Below are positions 49,735 through 62,210 of a DNA stretch of 64,000 bases, piece after piece. Within the stretch, counting starts at the first letter, position 1; every line of letters begins with the position of its first letter. A model generated the notes under the pieces. That model was not told the DNA's origin. It searched no databases and worked only from the letters and a program-made list of their open reading frames with translations. The translations under genes were made by a program, and so were the position numbers. Origin of the DNA: Tubulanus polymorphus (lineage: Eukaryota; Nemertea; Palaeonemertea; Tubulaniformes; Tubulanidae); contig NC_134025.1 of assembly GCF_964204645.1 (NCBI RefSeq), positions 6,887,001 to 6,951,000 on the forward strand, given 5' to 3'.

Positions 49735-51415
49735 TTATATATATAATATATATATACCGGGGTATAGTGATATCTATAACCTTGTGAATCCGACCAACAA
49801 CTGGGATATGGTTACACTTGTTATTCTTGTATATATGGTTATAGAATAGATACATCATGGCTATGGAGGGGAGAAGAAAACATAAAGGCCTACCACAGGG
49901 TATGGTTGAATTCGACGCAAAAATTTATAGGTCATACCTTAGATTCCGGTACCGATACACAAGTCGATAGTCCAACATTCCCCATATTATTATCGATGCC
50001 AAAGAATATATATAAAATTGCATGGAAAATTGCTAATAACAATCTGCATTTAATGCAAATGCGGTAAAATATACAGAATGCCACAAAACATATGTGCAGA
50101 ACTAGTATACTGCTAGTGGTTTAGATATACCACTACTACTGCGTTAGTTCTGGCAGATGTGAAGTATCCTCGGTAAAATCAACTTTGTTTTTATAGAGAA
50201 ACCTATAAATTCTGTATAGCGTATCTATCCTTTTCATCTTCTCGGCAGCAAGAAAACCGAATGCTCTGGATCTAGTATTCGTCTCAGTCAAAAACTCGAT
50301 AGGTTTATACCGTAATTCCAACCTAACAGTAGTGTTGTATGTAAGTTAGAGATTATAGCGTTGCGTAAATACTCGAGAGATGCATCGTCAATTTTGAATA
50401 AGGATGCCGAAAGACGGAGTTTCTCAACGTAACCACATTCGAAGCATCCCGGTGTTATCATCGACATAGATTTGTAGGTTCGGCGAAAGTTGAACAGGTA
50501 GTAAACAGATTAATCAACAAAATCAGCAGATAGGAACCGAGCCAAAACGACAACTACAGTAAATCTCAAGACATTTATCGGCCATCGCCTCCCATGAGAT
50601 ATATGTTAGTGGATCTACGATGAATCGTAATCATTACAAAAACCTGCAGTCCTCTCAATCCATATTACATAGTGAAACAGATGTTTCATAGAAGTAACAC
50701 GTGGAAGGTTAATCCCCCACCCCCTCTATTCAAAATCAATTTTTATCGAATTAATACAAACCAAAGCGAGCATATTCGCGAGGGCTTTCCGGGTTTTACT
50801 GTTGTTGATCAGCACCGTGTCGATAATCGGTGAAACTTTCATCGGAATCCAACTTTTTTTCATTTCGATGATGATCGCGCATATGCGACAATTATCAGCA
50901 CTTTCGCGGCTGCAATGATGCGATGAAGAATGGTGCCGCATGTTATTCCCCGAAATATCTTTATTCGTCGAATTGTTACTATTTTTCGCGGAGTCGTCGG
51001 TACTGATCCCCTCGCCGCAACTCTTACGACGTTCGCACGAGTTGCACTGGTTGAAACTTTGCCAATGCGGGAACAATTGATGCATATCCAAACTGGCGCT
51101 TTCGGAATTTAATTCCTTGTCGACAGATTTGCCACCGGCGAGATGCGTATTTTCGACTTTTTTAAGACCAATTGAATTGGAATTGTTTTTGTCACTTTGA
51201 GATGACGTTTTGCTCAAATCGACAGCCGACAGCTGGCTCAATTCATAATCGACGTTTAATGATGGTTGAAACTCTATTTCACATGACGAAGCCGTGTTTG
51301 TCGCACTTTTAGTATCGTCAAACTGTGATTTCTTCATGTACCGTATGCCTCTTACTGGTCCAACTGCGTCAACGAGCTCTGCTTTACGTCCAAAAACACT
51401 CACAAGGCAACCCAT
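44982..51415 (-). CDS. ITPK: Inositol-1,4,5-trisphosphate 3-kinase
   Basis: Exons on the minus strand: 50762-51415 (3' end uncertain), 49168-49252, 48477-48626, 47832-47904, 47484-47619, 46991-47047, 46812-46823, 45743-45796, 45409-45528, 45087-45257 and 44982-45011; about 513 residues. The enzyme phosphorylates IP3 to IP4, shaping calcium signalling. Visible: [11 protein letters not shown] at the start of the catalytic domain, the family PxxxDxKxG motif in PSIMDIKMG (Asp 315, Lys 317), RRKDLYEKL...[19 protein letters not shown] and DFAKT (469-473; Gly is usual at the second small position). The N-terminus MGCLVS fits N-myristoylation plus palmitoylation, and the N-terminal 200 residues are Ser/Asn-rich. 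A 12-nt microexon (codes ISKE) and an alternative first exon at 53026-53100 are proposed; the latter would give a 320-residue form. Confidence 0.87.
46812..46823 (-). other. 12-nt microexon of IP3 3-kinase (candidate)
   Basis: ATCTCAAAAGAG is bounded on the minus strand by CCTGTAG before and GTAAAT after. It is in phase 0, like the exons on each side, and adds ISKE to a loop that in vertebrate IP3 3-kinases carries extra residues at this point. The gene is also in frame without it. Confidence 0.5.
47124..47385. repeat. MITE in IP3 3-kinase intron
   Basis: The element begins CCGGGGCGGCCGCTATC and its reverse end reads CCAGGGTGGCCTCTTAC, giving imperfect terminal inverted repeats of about 17 bp. 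The interior carries repeated words CTGACTTTTCCCTGA. TTAT flanks each side (47120-47123, 47386-47389), a likely target duplication. No open frame of interest. Confidence 0.65.
48744..48842 (+). ncRNA. Hammerhead-ribozyme-like motif (candidate)
   Basis: On the plus strand, CTGATGA (48770-48776) is followed by a perfect 6-bp stem GGCTAA/TTAGCC (48778-48783 with 48790-48795) and then GAAAC (48796-48800), the two conserved strands of the hammerhead core around stem II. A GTC (48817-48819) stands where the cleavage triplet should be, and the outer arms (48744-48763 and 48823-48842, ATCCCACAATAAATTTA and its complement) would form stem I, as in type I ribozymes. The weak point is stem III, where only the two pairs next to the core are obvious. 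Such motifs are known in the terminal repeats of Penelope-like retroelements, so this may be an element fragment. It lies antisense within an intron of the inositol kinase. Confidence 0.55.
49643..49756. repeat. (AT)n microsatellite
   Basis: About 110 bp of almost pure AT dinucleotide repeat within the first intron of the inositol kinase. Open frames across it encode only Ile-Tyr repeats and are not genes. Confidence 0.95.
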
Positions 51416-54035
51416 GATGATTTCACTGAAGTTTTGTTAGTATCCTCACGATCGCAATGTTTAACTTACTACATTAGTTTGAAAATCATTCAAAATGATA
51501 CTCGCGCTGAAAATGATGCGTTTATTCGAAAAAACGTCCTCAATGCTGTATTTCATCAAATCACGATGACAAACATATGATCAGTTCCCACTCAATCGAT
51601 AGCTAAAACACCAGTTTATAGCAAAATGTATAGATCCATAGAATAAATATTTAGTATATACGCAAAATCATGCATGATACACGAGCCAATGATGTTTAGC
51701 CTCAAGGCGCCGCGTTTCAAGTAAAATCACGAAGCGATTTATCAACTTAGTACGGCGCGACAGGTAGCCGCTAATAACTGGCGCAACTACTCGGGAGAAA
51801 GCTGTCATTACAGCAGATAATAACTAAAAGTTTCATCCTTGTGAACAGAAGAGATATATGGTAGATACATAATACATCATTGTATAACAAAAGCATGAAA
51901 ATGAACTTAATTGCGTGCCGCAGCCCCTCCCATTCCCATTTCTGAGAAAAGAGAAAGCTTTCAGGTTTTATATTCTGGAAACGTATCAATCTTTTCAAGA
52001 TGAATAAATGAACCAAAATGTTTGTAACAATGAGATTCCACCAAATAGACAATACTTAAAATAACGATTAACAAAGATGGTTTAGACCCCACAGGATTGA
52101 AATGAACTAAGCCTGATCTTGGCTGCAGAACCTGGCAATGGGACCATTTTTCAAAGGATATAAAAATCGACCTTTTGTAGAAATTCAAAACCAATAGATC
52201 ATTGTTTTATTCGATTTTTCCAATCCTGATTATACAGGCCAAGATTTAGTGGTAAATCAACTGAAATTGGCTAAGAATTCAGTATCAGTAATAACCAAAA
52301 ACTCACTAAGTTCCAATTTTGAATTTTTCTACAGTTAATTCAACTCTTTTAAAAATTGGATAATAACCATCGATTTTTACAAGTGAGCATTGAATGTATG
52401 AACCGCAAAGTAAAACGTTATCTGCGTTCGTAGAAACACTGTACTAATCATTGCCAATGAGACAATGTTTATGAGTCACCATAGAAACCATGTTAGAGAA
52501 TACCAACGCAGCACAATTTCAGAAACGTGAGTTTTACATCACCATAATCTGTTCTTGCTACTGAGGATTAAGATTCAGTTATAATCAATTGTTCGAGGGG
52601 TTAGATAATGCAGATACTTACATGAAACATGGCAACTCTGATTTAGTTCTAGGTTACTACAATTTAGTTAAAATTTAGAAGCACAAACTTTTTGTCCAAG
52701 TTGAGGGCGACTAAATCAGCGTATTTTGGGTTGAATTCATGAAGTTTAAGTTAAGTCATGAAGAAAAGCTGAGCTTTTACTGTTGTCAGTAAGAAAACTG
52801 AAACAATACCAACCTAAATCAGAAATGTCTATAACTTGGTTGGACAAATTACTAATCAAATTGTGCTATTGTTTTCCAGTCTAGTTCAATCTCTACACAA
52901 TTGACAAGCTTATAAACAATCGACACCAATTACCAGCAGTGACAATGACACATGCTAACAGATATAGGCTAATGGTTATTCATCATAATAGTAGGCATGG
53001 TAACTTGTCTATAAATGTTACTTACTGGGTCTGGTACTGACAGAACTGGAGGAATCGGTATATAGCCTTCACAGCTCCTCATTATTACTTTAATCTTCAT
53101 AAAACCCTTCACTCAATACCATAAGACTATAGATCATCAGTCAACCTAGAAAAAGTAAAGCAGCTAAATGAAAAAGTACATTGGTGTCAGGCCAGCCAGA
53201 TCATGTTGCTAGTTCTGTATGGCCATCACTCTGAATGTTGAAGCAGTTTTTTCAAAAAGAATAAGGTAAACTACACAAGCATAATGAAAAAAGCAAGGAT
53301 CATATATATATATACCAATACAAGAGATGAATTGAAATAGAATTTACCAAAAAACTTAATTCCCAAAAGGCAATCCCATTAGCATTGATAGGTCATCGAA
53401 ATTAGGTCCTGGCAATTGTTAGGTTAGGGCAGCGTTTAAGTTATGCAAGAGCAAATTAGTTAAATCACAAGGCAAGTAGTGGGTGAATCCACGATATACA
53501 GAATGTACTAAATAAAAATTGAATTGGATTGATAAAAAAATAATTACATTTTGGCTCAATTTATCCTCGAATATAATTTCAGCGGACAATCGTCGTGTCG
53601 AGTTATTAGACGGTATGGAGTCGTATTTTCCAGCAAGTTTTAGATTGTCTAAGAAAAGCGCTTAGTTACGAATTCAATAGATAATTCAGTGAATCAAACA
53701 TTTCTTTTTGACAGTTCCATGCAGGTAATGCGGCAACACAGACTGTCTTCTCGGACTAATATTTGGCTCAAAATAAACTCAATCGCGGACAAAATCAGAC
53801 TATTTATGGAGCTGAATTGATCACAGATATGTAAATAGAACTGATGTTAAAATATCATTTGCATTTAGAAATGTTCATTCAAAATAGTTAATCCAGTTTT
53901 GCGCTGAGTCTGGCGTACGCGTTTTACGGTCACTGTGTGGAGCCCGCTAAATTTCAATTTCCGGATTTTACTTCCGGGTTCGCATTTCGCTAAAAGTATA
54001 TCCACAAATATTGCTTTTTATCCAGTTTGGACGCG
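51416..54035. other. Upstream region of IP3 3-kinase and primase
   Basis: Divergent intergenic region. It holds one exon candidate on the minus strand (53026-53145), listed separately; the remainder is AT-rich with no gene. The two promoters have no TATA box that I can place with confidence. Confidence 0.45.
53026..53145 (-). other. Alternative first coding exon of IP3 3-kinase (candidate)
   Basis: On the minus strand a CTTTTTCTAG acceptor precedes 53145, an ATG lies at 53100, and 25 codons (MKIKVIMRSCEGYIPIPPVL onward) run to a strong GTAAGT donor at 53026. The exon ends in phase 0, the phase needed for exon 2 at 49252 of the kinase. It would replace the acylated MGCLVS N-terminus by a short one. 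No other gene on this strand could use it within the window. Confidence 0.5.
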
Positions 54036-57000
54036 ATGAATAAATCTAAATATGACGCGGAGTCATTACCTGATTTACTACCGTTGTACTACAAACGCCT
54101 GTTCCCGTACGGTCCTTATTTCAAGTGGTTAAGTTACGGCGGAGGTGCGTGTGTGAAATAAATTTAAATTAAGTCTTTATTGATTGATCCTTGTTCTTTC
54201 GATATTGGGAACTTCCTTTTTTTCAGTTCAGAAAACTGTGTTCACTCACCGAGAATTCTCATTTACGTTGAAAGATGATGTATATATACGCTACCAAAGT
54301 TTTTCTGATCAAAATGAACTTGAAAAAGAAATTCAACGGCGATGCCCTTACAAAATTGATATTGGTGCTATTTTCACTCACAGGGTACAGTTTTCGTCGC
54401 ATCTGTGTCACTCATAATTGAATCAGTCGTTTTGTGTTTCCTCAACAACATTTTTGTCATTCTTTTTCAGCCAAAAGACAACAAAACAGTGAAAGCTGCC
54501 GCATTTCAAGCTAAAGAGAAAGAACTTGTTTTTGATATAGATATGACAGACTACGATGATGTAAGGAGTTGTTGTCAGTAAGTGAAACATTATATTGTCA
54601 TCACAAAATACTCTGCACCTTTTTGATATTTTTTCATTCATCAACTTGAATAGAATGAGATATATGTTAAAGTTTTCTTTTCTTTTAGAGGTGCTGATAT
54701 CTGTCTGAAATGCTGGCCACTTATGACAATAGCCATACGTATCGTGGACACAGCCCTGAGAGGTAAGATATCCTAAGGTCTAGGGTCCTAGGTAAAAAAT
54801 TACCACTTCCTAGCACATCTGGAATTTCATTTGCCCCCCTCAAAAATTCCCTTGCCCTACACATTTTGCTCTCGTGCTACTTGCCCTGCATATTAGCAAT
54901 GTCAATAATCTTCTTGGGACTTTAATGCTTTGTACAATTCCTGGAACTGTTTTTGTATAGAGGATTTTGGTTATGAGCATTTGTTGTGGATATATTCTGG
55001 ACGAAGAGGAGTGCATTGTTGGGTGTGTGATGAAGGTGCTAGAAAATTGTCTCAATCAGTCAGATCTGCCATAGCTGAATACTTATCTGTTGTAAAGGTA
55101 ACTTTATAATTGTCAATGGTTGGATTTAAAACGTATGTTTTAATCAACCTGGATTATATACTTGTAGTATTTTACTGAAAATTCAAACGTAGGCTTACTG
55201 AAATGGTCTTCTTTTGGTTTTACAGGGTGGTGATAACCAAATTAAAAAAGTTAAGTTAAACAGAGATAATGTACATCCTTCAATACAGTAAGTGTTTCAG
55301 TCAGAAAAAGAATCTAGAGCGATGCTGATATTGCAGACATTTTCGCTTAAAATGATGCCGCCAAAACTATCATCATGCTTCATCATCTACGTTCTCTATT
55401 TTAATTAGGCGAGCGATCAAAATTATTGAAAAGCAGTTTGATGATTATGCTGCAGTCAAACAAGATTTCCTAAGTTCTGATGAAAAAGTGAAAAAGGTTT
55501 TGTCAATTATTGATGATGATGAGGTAAGTTCACTTGCCTCTTTAAAGCCCCGAACACACTATACAAATTCGCTGCGAAATTTGCCGCAAAAATATTCGCA
55601 GCGAATTTATCGCCTGGAGCGGACACACCTATGCGACCAGCTGCTAGCGACCTCGTGCAAATCAACTAAATCAAAAAATCTTTATTAATCACTTGATACA
55701 AAGCTCGTCATTGATTGGTCCGATTTCGAGTGGTTCACGGCGGAATTCGTATCTCACGGGACACACTGTGCGAAAATATTCGCTGCGATAAAATTCGCCG
55801 CGAAAATATTAAACATCTTTGATCGGTACGATTTTCGCATGCGACGGATCGCACGCGAAAATCGGCTGAAGCCGACCGAACACACTATGCAAATTTCGCT
55901 GCGAAATCTGTAATCGCAGACGCTTTGCGAATAAAATCGCATAGTGTGTTCGGGCCTTAAGACTTTGCTTTTTCGGCAATAAGCACTATCATTCATTCTT
56001 TATTTTAGATAGCAGTAATTAGCCGCGTTCACACTAGATTTGGCCCTTACGAAGTACCGTACTTCGCTGGTGCCGAATTCACCAAAATACAGCGCTTATA
56101 CAGCCAGTTACGTTCACACTACGAGTCGGCAATTCGGCACTTAGCCCAGTATAGTAGTCACCCAGTGTGCCAATAGAGGGGAGTGTAATTAGTGCTAAGG
56201 TCAATAAGCCGCGTATTTCATTACGGAACTGAACAAGCCACGAATAGGCCTCGAATAATTTCCTAGTGTGAACGCTTTGTACCGTACTGAAATCCTAGTG
56301 TGAACGCAGCTATTGTCTGAATACTAATGTTCTTTATGAATTTTCAGATTAGTTCCAATGTGTGGAAGGTCAAGGAGTTCGAAAACGCAAGTTCAAAAGG
56401 CCGATGGGCAATCATTAAATCAGCTTTAGAAGTCGAAATAGTATGTTTTTGGTCAAAGAAAATTATAATTTTTCAGCATGTTTCAATCACTGATATTTTA
56501 ATGATCCTGTACTACATTTACGTCTATTTCTATTAGGCGGAGAAAAACAGGATGGAACTAAGAAACCGGCGTGACGAAGTTATGCTACAGTACGCTTATC
56601 CTCGGTTAGATGTGAATGTCAGTAAGGGTGTTAACCATCTGCTGAAAAGCCCCTTTTGTATTCATCCAAAAACAGGTGAAATTAGATTCCTTTTTGAAAC
56701 TGAAAATGCATCTTAAATAGAATAATTACTTGACTATATCTCTTAACTGAATAATATTTTCATCTGTACAGGGCGAATTTGTATTCCTATAGACCTCAAA
56801 AGTTTGGAATCATTTGATCCTTTTTCAGTGCCCACAATAAGGTTAGTTATGTTCTACAATAATATATTTATGTAATTGATACACATATAGGAAAAAGAGG
56901 ACCTTCTTTGTTGAGTTTTTGGCTCTTTATTGGAGCTTTCTTGATTTGGCTCAACTCATGTAAATTCACTAACATCTCATTGTTTGCAGCCAGGTGATAG

Positions 57001-57384
57001 ATGAAATGAATGATACAGAAAAGACTGATGTCGGACAGAAGAAAGTTCGTGGTATGGATTATTCATGATAAGGGGAAATATCAATCAGGAAATCTCATCA
57101 TTTATGTTCTCACTGTCAAGAGAACATGTTTGTACATACACGGCAATAAAGATGAAATTCATAACTAATTTTAATTTTTTCAGATTACAAGAAAACGTCA
57201 ATGGCGGCGAGTATGCTGGTTTTTGATCAGTTCATGCAAAATCTAGAGAAAACATGGCAAGGAAAACACATAGAATTAAGTGGTAAGCTATTTATAAAAC
57301 AATTATATCTTTATCCATGTAATCTTTGTTTTAGAAATCATATTGTCATGTTGTATATTTACAGATATGAAAGGAGAATTTTAA
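54036..57384 (+). CDS. PRIM1: DNA primase small catalytic subunit
   Basis: Thirteen coding exons, 54036-54144, 54227-54384, 54471-54577, 54689-54762, 54961-55097, 55226-55287, 55409-55523, 56348-56440, 56537-56675, 56772-56841, 56990-57051, 57184-57282 and 57365-57384; 414 residues, against about 420 in human. The protein makes RNA primers within the polymerase alpha-primase complex in the nucleus. Visible: [10 protein letters not shown] near the N-terminus, PYKIDIGA, catalytic Asp 111 and Asp 113 in [10 protein letters not shown], the Cys zinc site [43 protein letters not shown] with the third Asp, and VPTIS. The 6-codon last exon (DMKGEF) has correct phase and splice sites. Intron 7 carries two MITEs. 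Confidence 0.96.
55543..55956. repeat. MITE with TTAA ends in PRIM1 intron 7
   Basis: The element starts after TTAA with AGCCCCGAACACACTAT and ends ATAGTGTGTTCGGGCC before a second TTAA; the inverted repeats are about 18 bp. TTAA flanks suggest a piggyBac-type non-autonomous element. The interior is rich in the palindromic word TTCGCTGCGAA and relatives. No coding capacity. Confidence 0.7.
56021..56311. repeat. Second MITE in PRIM1 intron 7
   Basis: Terminal inverted repeats AGCCGCGTTCACACTAG at the left and CTAGTGTGAACGCAGCT at the right (about 19 bp, two mismatches) flank 290 bp. ATT on both sides may be the target duplication. It sits only about 65 bp from the preceding MITE, in the same intron, but its termini are unrelated. 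Confidence 0.7.
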
Positions 57385-58210
57385 CATCGTAGTTGTATTA
57401 GCTTGATTACAGTCTGCTATCATCTTGAATGACAGAAGAAGCGAGATGTAATTTTCTCAAGATAAAACCGATTGTGCATTTATTGTAAATACTTGTATTT
57501 GTTATCTTAGAAATGAATTAAACAGATAACGTTTTACCGCATGAAAGTGTATGTTATGTTTATTGAGCTCGTGTTCGTTTTAGAATTTATTTTCAATTTG
57601 TCTGTTGGTATTCGTCTCATTTCGCAGTTGAATGCAATTTCCTGAACATTGGTAAAACGTCGAGGAAGGAGATGAGGAAATGGCATGAGACATTTTATTG
57701 ACAATTTCATGGGATTTTGGTCGACAGAACATGATTAGTGGTACTTTTATACGTTCGTTTCTATCATTTCCAGCCTGGTTTATTGGTAATTAATGCATGA
57801 AATGAGTACTGCACTCCAATGTAAATGGGTTTCACCGAGTGCTGTTGAAGTTGATAGCTTCGGTGTGGCAGCTGGTAGTCCCCGTTCGTTATATATTCAC
57901 CGGCGCACTAAGCCAAGCATTGCATGGTTTACTGTATGGATTTCTACTGTTGTTGCCGGATGACAGATCGTTGCCATTATGGTTGGTTAGTAGTACTGTA
58001 TCGCAATTATGCTAGCGGAGATCATTGGTACTGATGTTGCATTGCGATGCAGTACTAGCAGCGGCGATTCGTTTTAGAGTTCTTACGGTGAAACCAATGA
58101 ACAACATCTGTCAACGAACCAGTGAAATTATCGAAATGGATCGAGGAAGAACTTGAATTTACGGAGAAACCGTGTTAAACTTTAATACCGTGTGTAGCTC
58201 AGGACAAAAA
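57385..58210. other. PRIM1 3' end and upstream of Ly6-like gene
   Basis: About 0.8 kb between two plus-strand genes, containing the primase 3' UTR and the 5' UTR/promoter of the next gene. The frame upstream of 58211 is open to a GTG at 58172 but has no earlier ATG. Nothing else is seen. Confidence 0.5.
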
Positions 58211-60815
58211 ATGCGGGACCCTCTTCAGTTCGGGCTTCCTCGTTTGGGTCTTTACCTATTCGTAGGATTATTTTTATACCAGCTAGCAGCAGGAGGTAAG
58301 TTCGTCGACTGGGAGTTCATAAAATCGTCGGAAGACGATGGTTCTTTTTATAGGAACATCATATATCCATGGCAACGGTCGAATCTGATATGCATCTTCG
58401 GCATCGTTGATGATTAAAAAGAGGTGTTTATTTGTTAGATCTGTGAAAAGAGTTCTTGCTATATTTGCACGAAAGTGAAGCCATCCATCACCTCACGATG
58501 AATAATTCTTGTCATTTTAGCTACGTAGCATTAGCAAATAAATTAAGTAAACATAGTTAATTAACGCGGTACTGCTTGATGTATGCACTGCTGATATCGA
58601 ATTTGCCATCGCTGCAACATCCCTCTAATAATTAGTTCCTTTCATCTAATATCATGTCAGAAGATATTGACTTGACAACCTAAATGTAATTTGCCATCTA
58701 TTCCGCGCGTGTTATTACTTATAGAAACTAATCATCTAAGACATTCCGTAACAAATCGTAACCGAAAATGAACAATTATTAATCTAACAATTCTAATCTA
58801 ACAATTGAACCCATAATTCTTTAGTTTTCATTTAAAACAAGCTTAATGTTTATATTTTGTGAAATAGATAAACTATTATGTTGTTCGTGGGATCCGGATG
58901 TTTTTGCTCGGGTAAATTAAAGAATTACACATGAAGCCTTTTCTCATGTTTTAGGATCTTTTAACTCGCTGAATCCGATCTATGAGAAAAAGAAACCAGG
59001 TGAAAAAGAATTCTAAAGCGAAAACTGGGAATATTAAATGTGTTTACACTCTTTCTTATTTTGACTATACTCAAAACCTGCACCTGTAGGAATTTTTTCT
59101 TTTTTTAAAATTTGCATCTCTTGTGTGCGATTGTCATTTTGAGCCATTGATTCTAAAGCAACTTTTATACATTTTTTCTCGTTTTGAAGTCTTTTATATT
59201 GTCACATATTCACATTGATATTTTTAATACCGGAAAAGCTTTGTCGGTAAAACCATCAGCTGATTGGCACTCACACCCACCTGGTCACACCCAATGGCAC
59301 CTGACATGTATTAAATATAATGTATTTATTGGCGAGATTGCCAGTGGTAACGTCGGTATGGTTATTGGTGGCGAAAGGGAAAACACCGTTTGATAGAATC
59401 CACTTTAATCACCAATTCCACGTTCTAAAAGTCCATTTCCAAGTTCTTCGAATTGCATGAGCATGGATCTGAGTGCCGCATGAAATAGACATCAGACCGG
59501 CGAATACACCGCGCGCGCTTTCATCAATCACCATACGTTGAAGGTTTTAAAATCGTTTTAAACATTTCTATTTTTTTCTTAATTGAATTTTCGATTACGT
59601 TTAGAAATCATTATTTAGTTTACTCCGTTGGTTAACAGATTTCGCTTTTTTTTCGAAATTTCTTCGGAAAAAGCCATTTTCAAAATTCTTTTAAATAATT
59701 AAATATATACATATGCTTTACGATAATATCTGCAGTATAAACTTTCTTAGAATGCTATCTGTTCGTAATTTTCTTTCATCATCGCTTTTTGTTTTACTAA
59801 GAATAAAGTACTAACGATAATTCGCCTTGTCTTAATGATTTTTTGTATTTTAATTTCGATCGAAGTATAATTTATACTCGCATAAGAAAAATGGTCATTC
59901 TATATTTTCAGCCAAAAAGCCACTGCAGTGTTACGAATGCGAAAACGAACATTCGAATTTTATGTGCATGAGTGATTTTAATATCGTCGAATGCGCTAGG
60001 GGATTTGATACCTGTCAAACCCTCATAAGCTATTCAGGTATGCAATGAAATATTGTCATTTTCAATTTTCCTTCGTGGTATTAATTATCTGAATACGTTA
60101 TCCATGAGCCACGGCGTACCGCACTTCGTCTGATGATGAAATTCATCGAATTTTTGAAATTGAATTATCTCTTAGTGTCTCTAGAGACTGCACTATATGG
60201 GTAATTCAACTAATGCAATGCCTAATTGATAGAGAAATTGAATTTGAATCCGAATCCCCAACAATTGGTGGTGTTGATTCGTCGCCTTAAAGTTAGCATA
60301 TAGCGTGTTTCTCCGTAGCTACGTTATTGTTGTTGGTAAGCGGATGGGCTTTTAGCCAACTAAAAACCAACAATGATGTTTCTGAAAACATCCGATCGTT
60401 AAACCAAACCACAGACAGGTTACTGGCTAGTTTCTCCGCTTTTCTTACCGATTTATAGTTACTTCGTAAGCTTAACATCATTCTATCATTCACAGTATAA
60501 ACCGCTTATATTTTAAGAATTTCAAAATTATCTCGTCGTGTTTTATATACTTTACATTCTATTCTAGAGAGAAGCGAAAAGTTGTCAATCAGCAAAATAT
60601 GCACGAAAAACCAATCATGCCACGCGCAAATTAATGCAACCAGAGCTCGTATGCCATGTGATTTGACTAAGAACAGTTGGGTTTGCACAACTTGCTGTCA
60701 CACGGACAAATGTAACCTCAACGGAGCCCACGTTACCGTTCCCATGCACTGGGCAATGATAAGTGCAATTTTGATAATGCTGACGAGTCTTTGTTCCTCG
60801 GATGAATTTATGTAA
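58211..60815 (+). CDS. GPI-anchored Ly6/uPAR protein, LYPD6-like
   Basis: Four coding exons, 58211-58295, 58955-58999, 59912-60037 and 60568-60815; 167 residues. An N-terminal signal peptide (LGLYLFVGLFLYQLAA) is followed by a three-finger Ly6/uPAR domain from LQCYEC (about residue 46) to the closing CCHTDKCN, and a C-terminal hydrophobic segment (AMISAILIMLTSLC) fitting a GPI-anchor signal. The Cys spacing, with CTTCC-CN at the end and the extra pair KICTKNQSC, recalls vertebrate LYPD6, which tunes Wnt/LRP6 signalling and nicotinic receptors; that equivalence is inference. Introns at the same phase 1 separate signal peptide, linker and domain, as usual in this family. An AATAAA overlaps the stop codon by one base and another lies at 60902-60907. 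Confidence 0.82.
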
Positions 60816-61495
60816 ATAAACGCTTGCTTAGTCGTAGGAAAGAAATGAAAAACGTTTTGAAATGGGGAATTGCAAAAAATGGGAAATAAGTCAAGCAAAA
60901 TAATAAACATCGGGGGTTTTATTTAGGGTTGTTTGTAATTATAGATTTATTCATTGTTCATTATTCACTTATTCAATGATATTCTAGTCCATGCATATTC
61001 TATTGATAATATTTGATTTTCCATTTTACATGAAATTACTTGTTCCATTAAACCATTGAAATATGAAATGTACATATAATTTTGATAGTGCTACTGAAAC
61101 CAGTATTTTATAAATGTAAATAACAAGCTATGGATTTTTAACGAAGCAAAATAGGCCCAGAATTGTTCAAGAGAAGAGTATCCCTTTCGATTGGGTAGGA
61201 TTGTTATTATTATTAACTAAATCTTAACTAAGTCTTCCAATTAAGAAAAAAAACCTAATGAACGTTTTGCGTTCTGGCGATTATCATGGAATGTACTGAT
61301 AATACGTCAGCCTACATACAACAATCAGAAACGTATTATATTAGGAATTAACTAATTGATTCTGAACGTTGTTCTTTCCGTCTATGTGAATAGTGATACA
61401 TAGCTACTCCAAAACATTCTTTATAGATTTTACAGGATTTAAGGCAAGAGTTCCATTTTATCCATTTATACTACAATTATCCAATACTTACAATC

Positions 61496-61705
<210 letters not shown>

Positions 61706-62006
61706 CATACGTACTAGAAGAGAAATATAATTCAGTTAATGCTTCAAAGTGTGTCTGCGTCTTTCGATATTCGTGCGAATCAACAATCAACTGGTTGTGG
61801 TGAATAGTCATTTGTCAGCGATGAAATCGACGACACTTCTAGGAGCGCATGACAGCTTTCCAATGGGGATGGATTCGACGTAGCAGCCACGTAAATTTAT
61901 AGTCACGGCTAGAGCTTACTTTTTGATCATCTTCATTGCGTTTTCTGCTTTCATCGATACCCTATAAGCGGTGTGAATGGAAGGAAACCCATGAATCAAC
62001 AGACGA

Positions 62007-62207
62007 TCATTGAACAATGACATGGCCATTTGTATACGCGGTACTTCTGAACGTAGGTTTCTTATTCGATGGATCTATTAGAGACGACAGACTTCTATCG
62101 GTATCTTCCTTTTGGAGCACTTGAACACTGTCCTTGTTTATGATGTGCGCCGAGAATATATGTCCTTCATTTGGAGCACTTCGAGACGTGCCTCTCCTAA
62201 GGACCAT
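62007..62207 (-). other. Short ORF of uncertain status
   Basis: A 66-codon minus-strand frame with mixed, protein-like composition (SLSSLIDPSNKKPTFRSTAY). A CCTTAG acceptor-like string lies just inside its 5' end, so it may be a terminal exon of an unseen gene, but the repeat directly upstream leaves no partner exon. A second frame (about 61913-62024) ends at a GTAAGC donor. I recognise no family. Confidence 0.2.
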
Positions 62208-62210
62208 ATA

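Noticed and set aside
50136-50321. Minus-strand ORF in the first intron of IP3 3-kinase
   Set aside because: Composition is protein-like, but no acceptor/donor in the right phase connects it to the kinase and no family is recognised.
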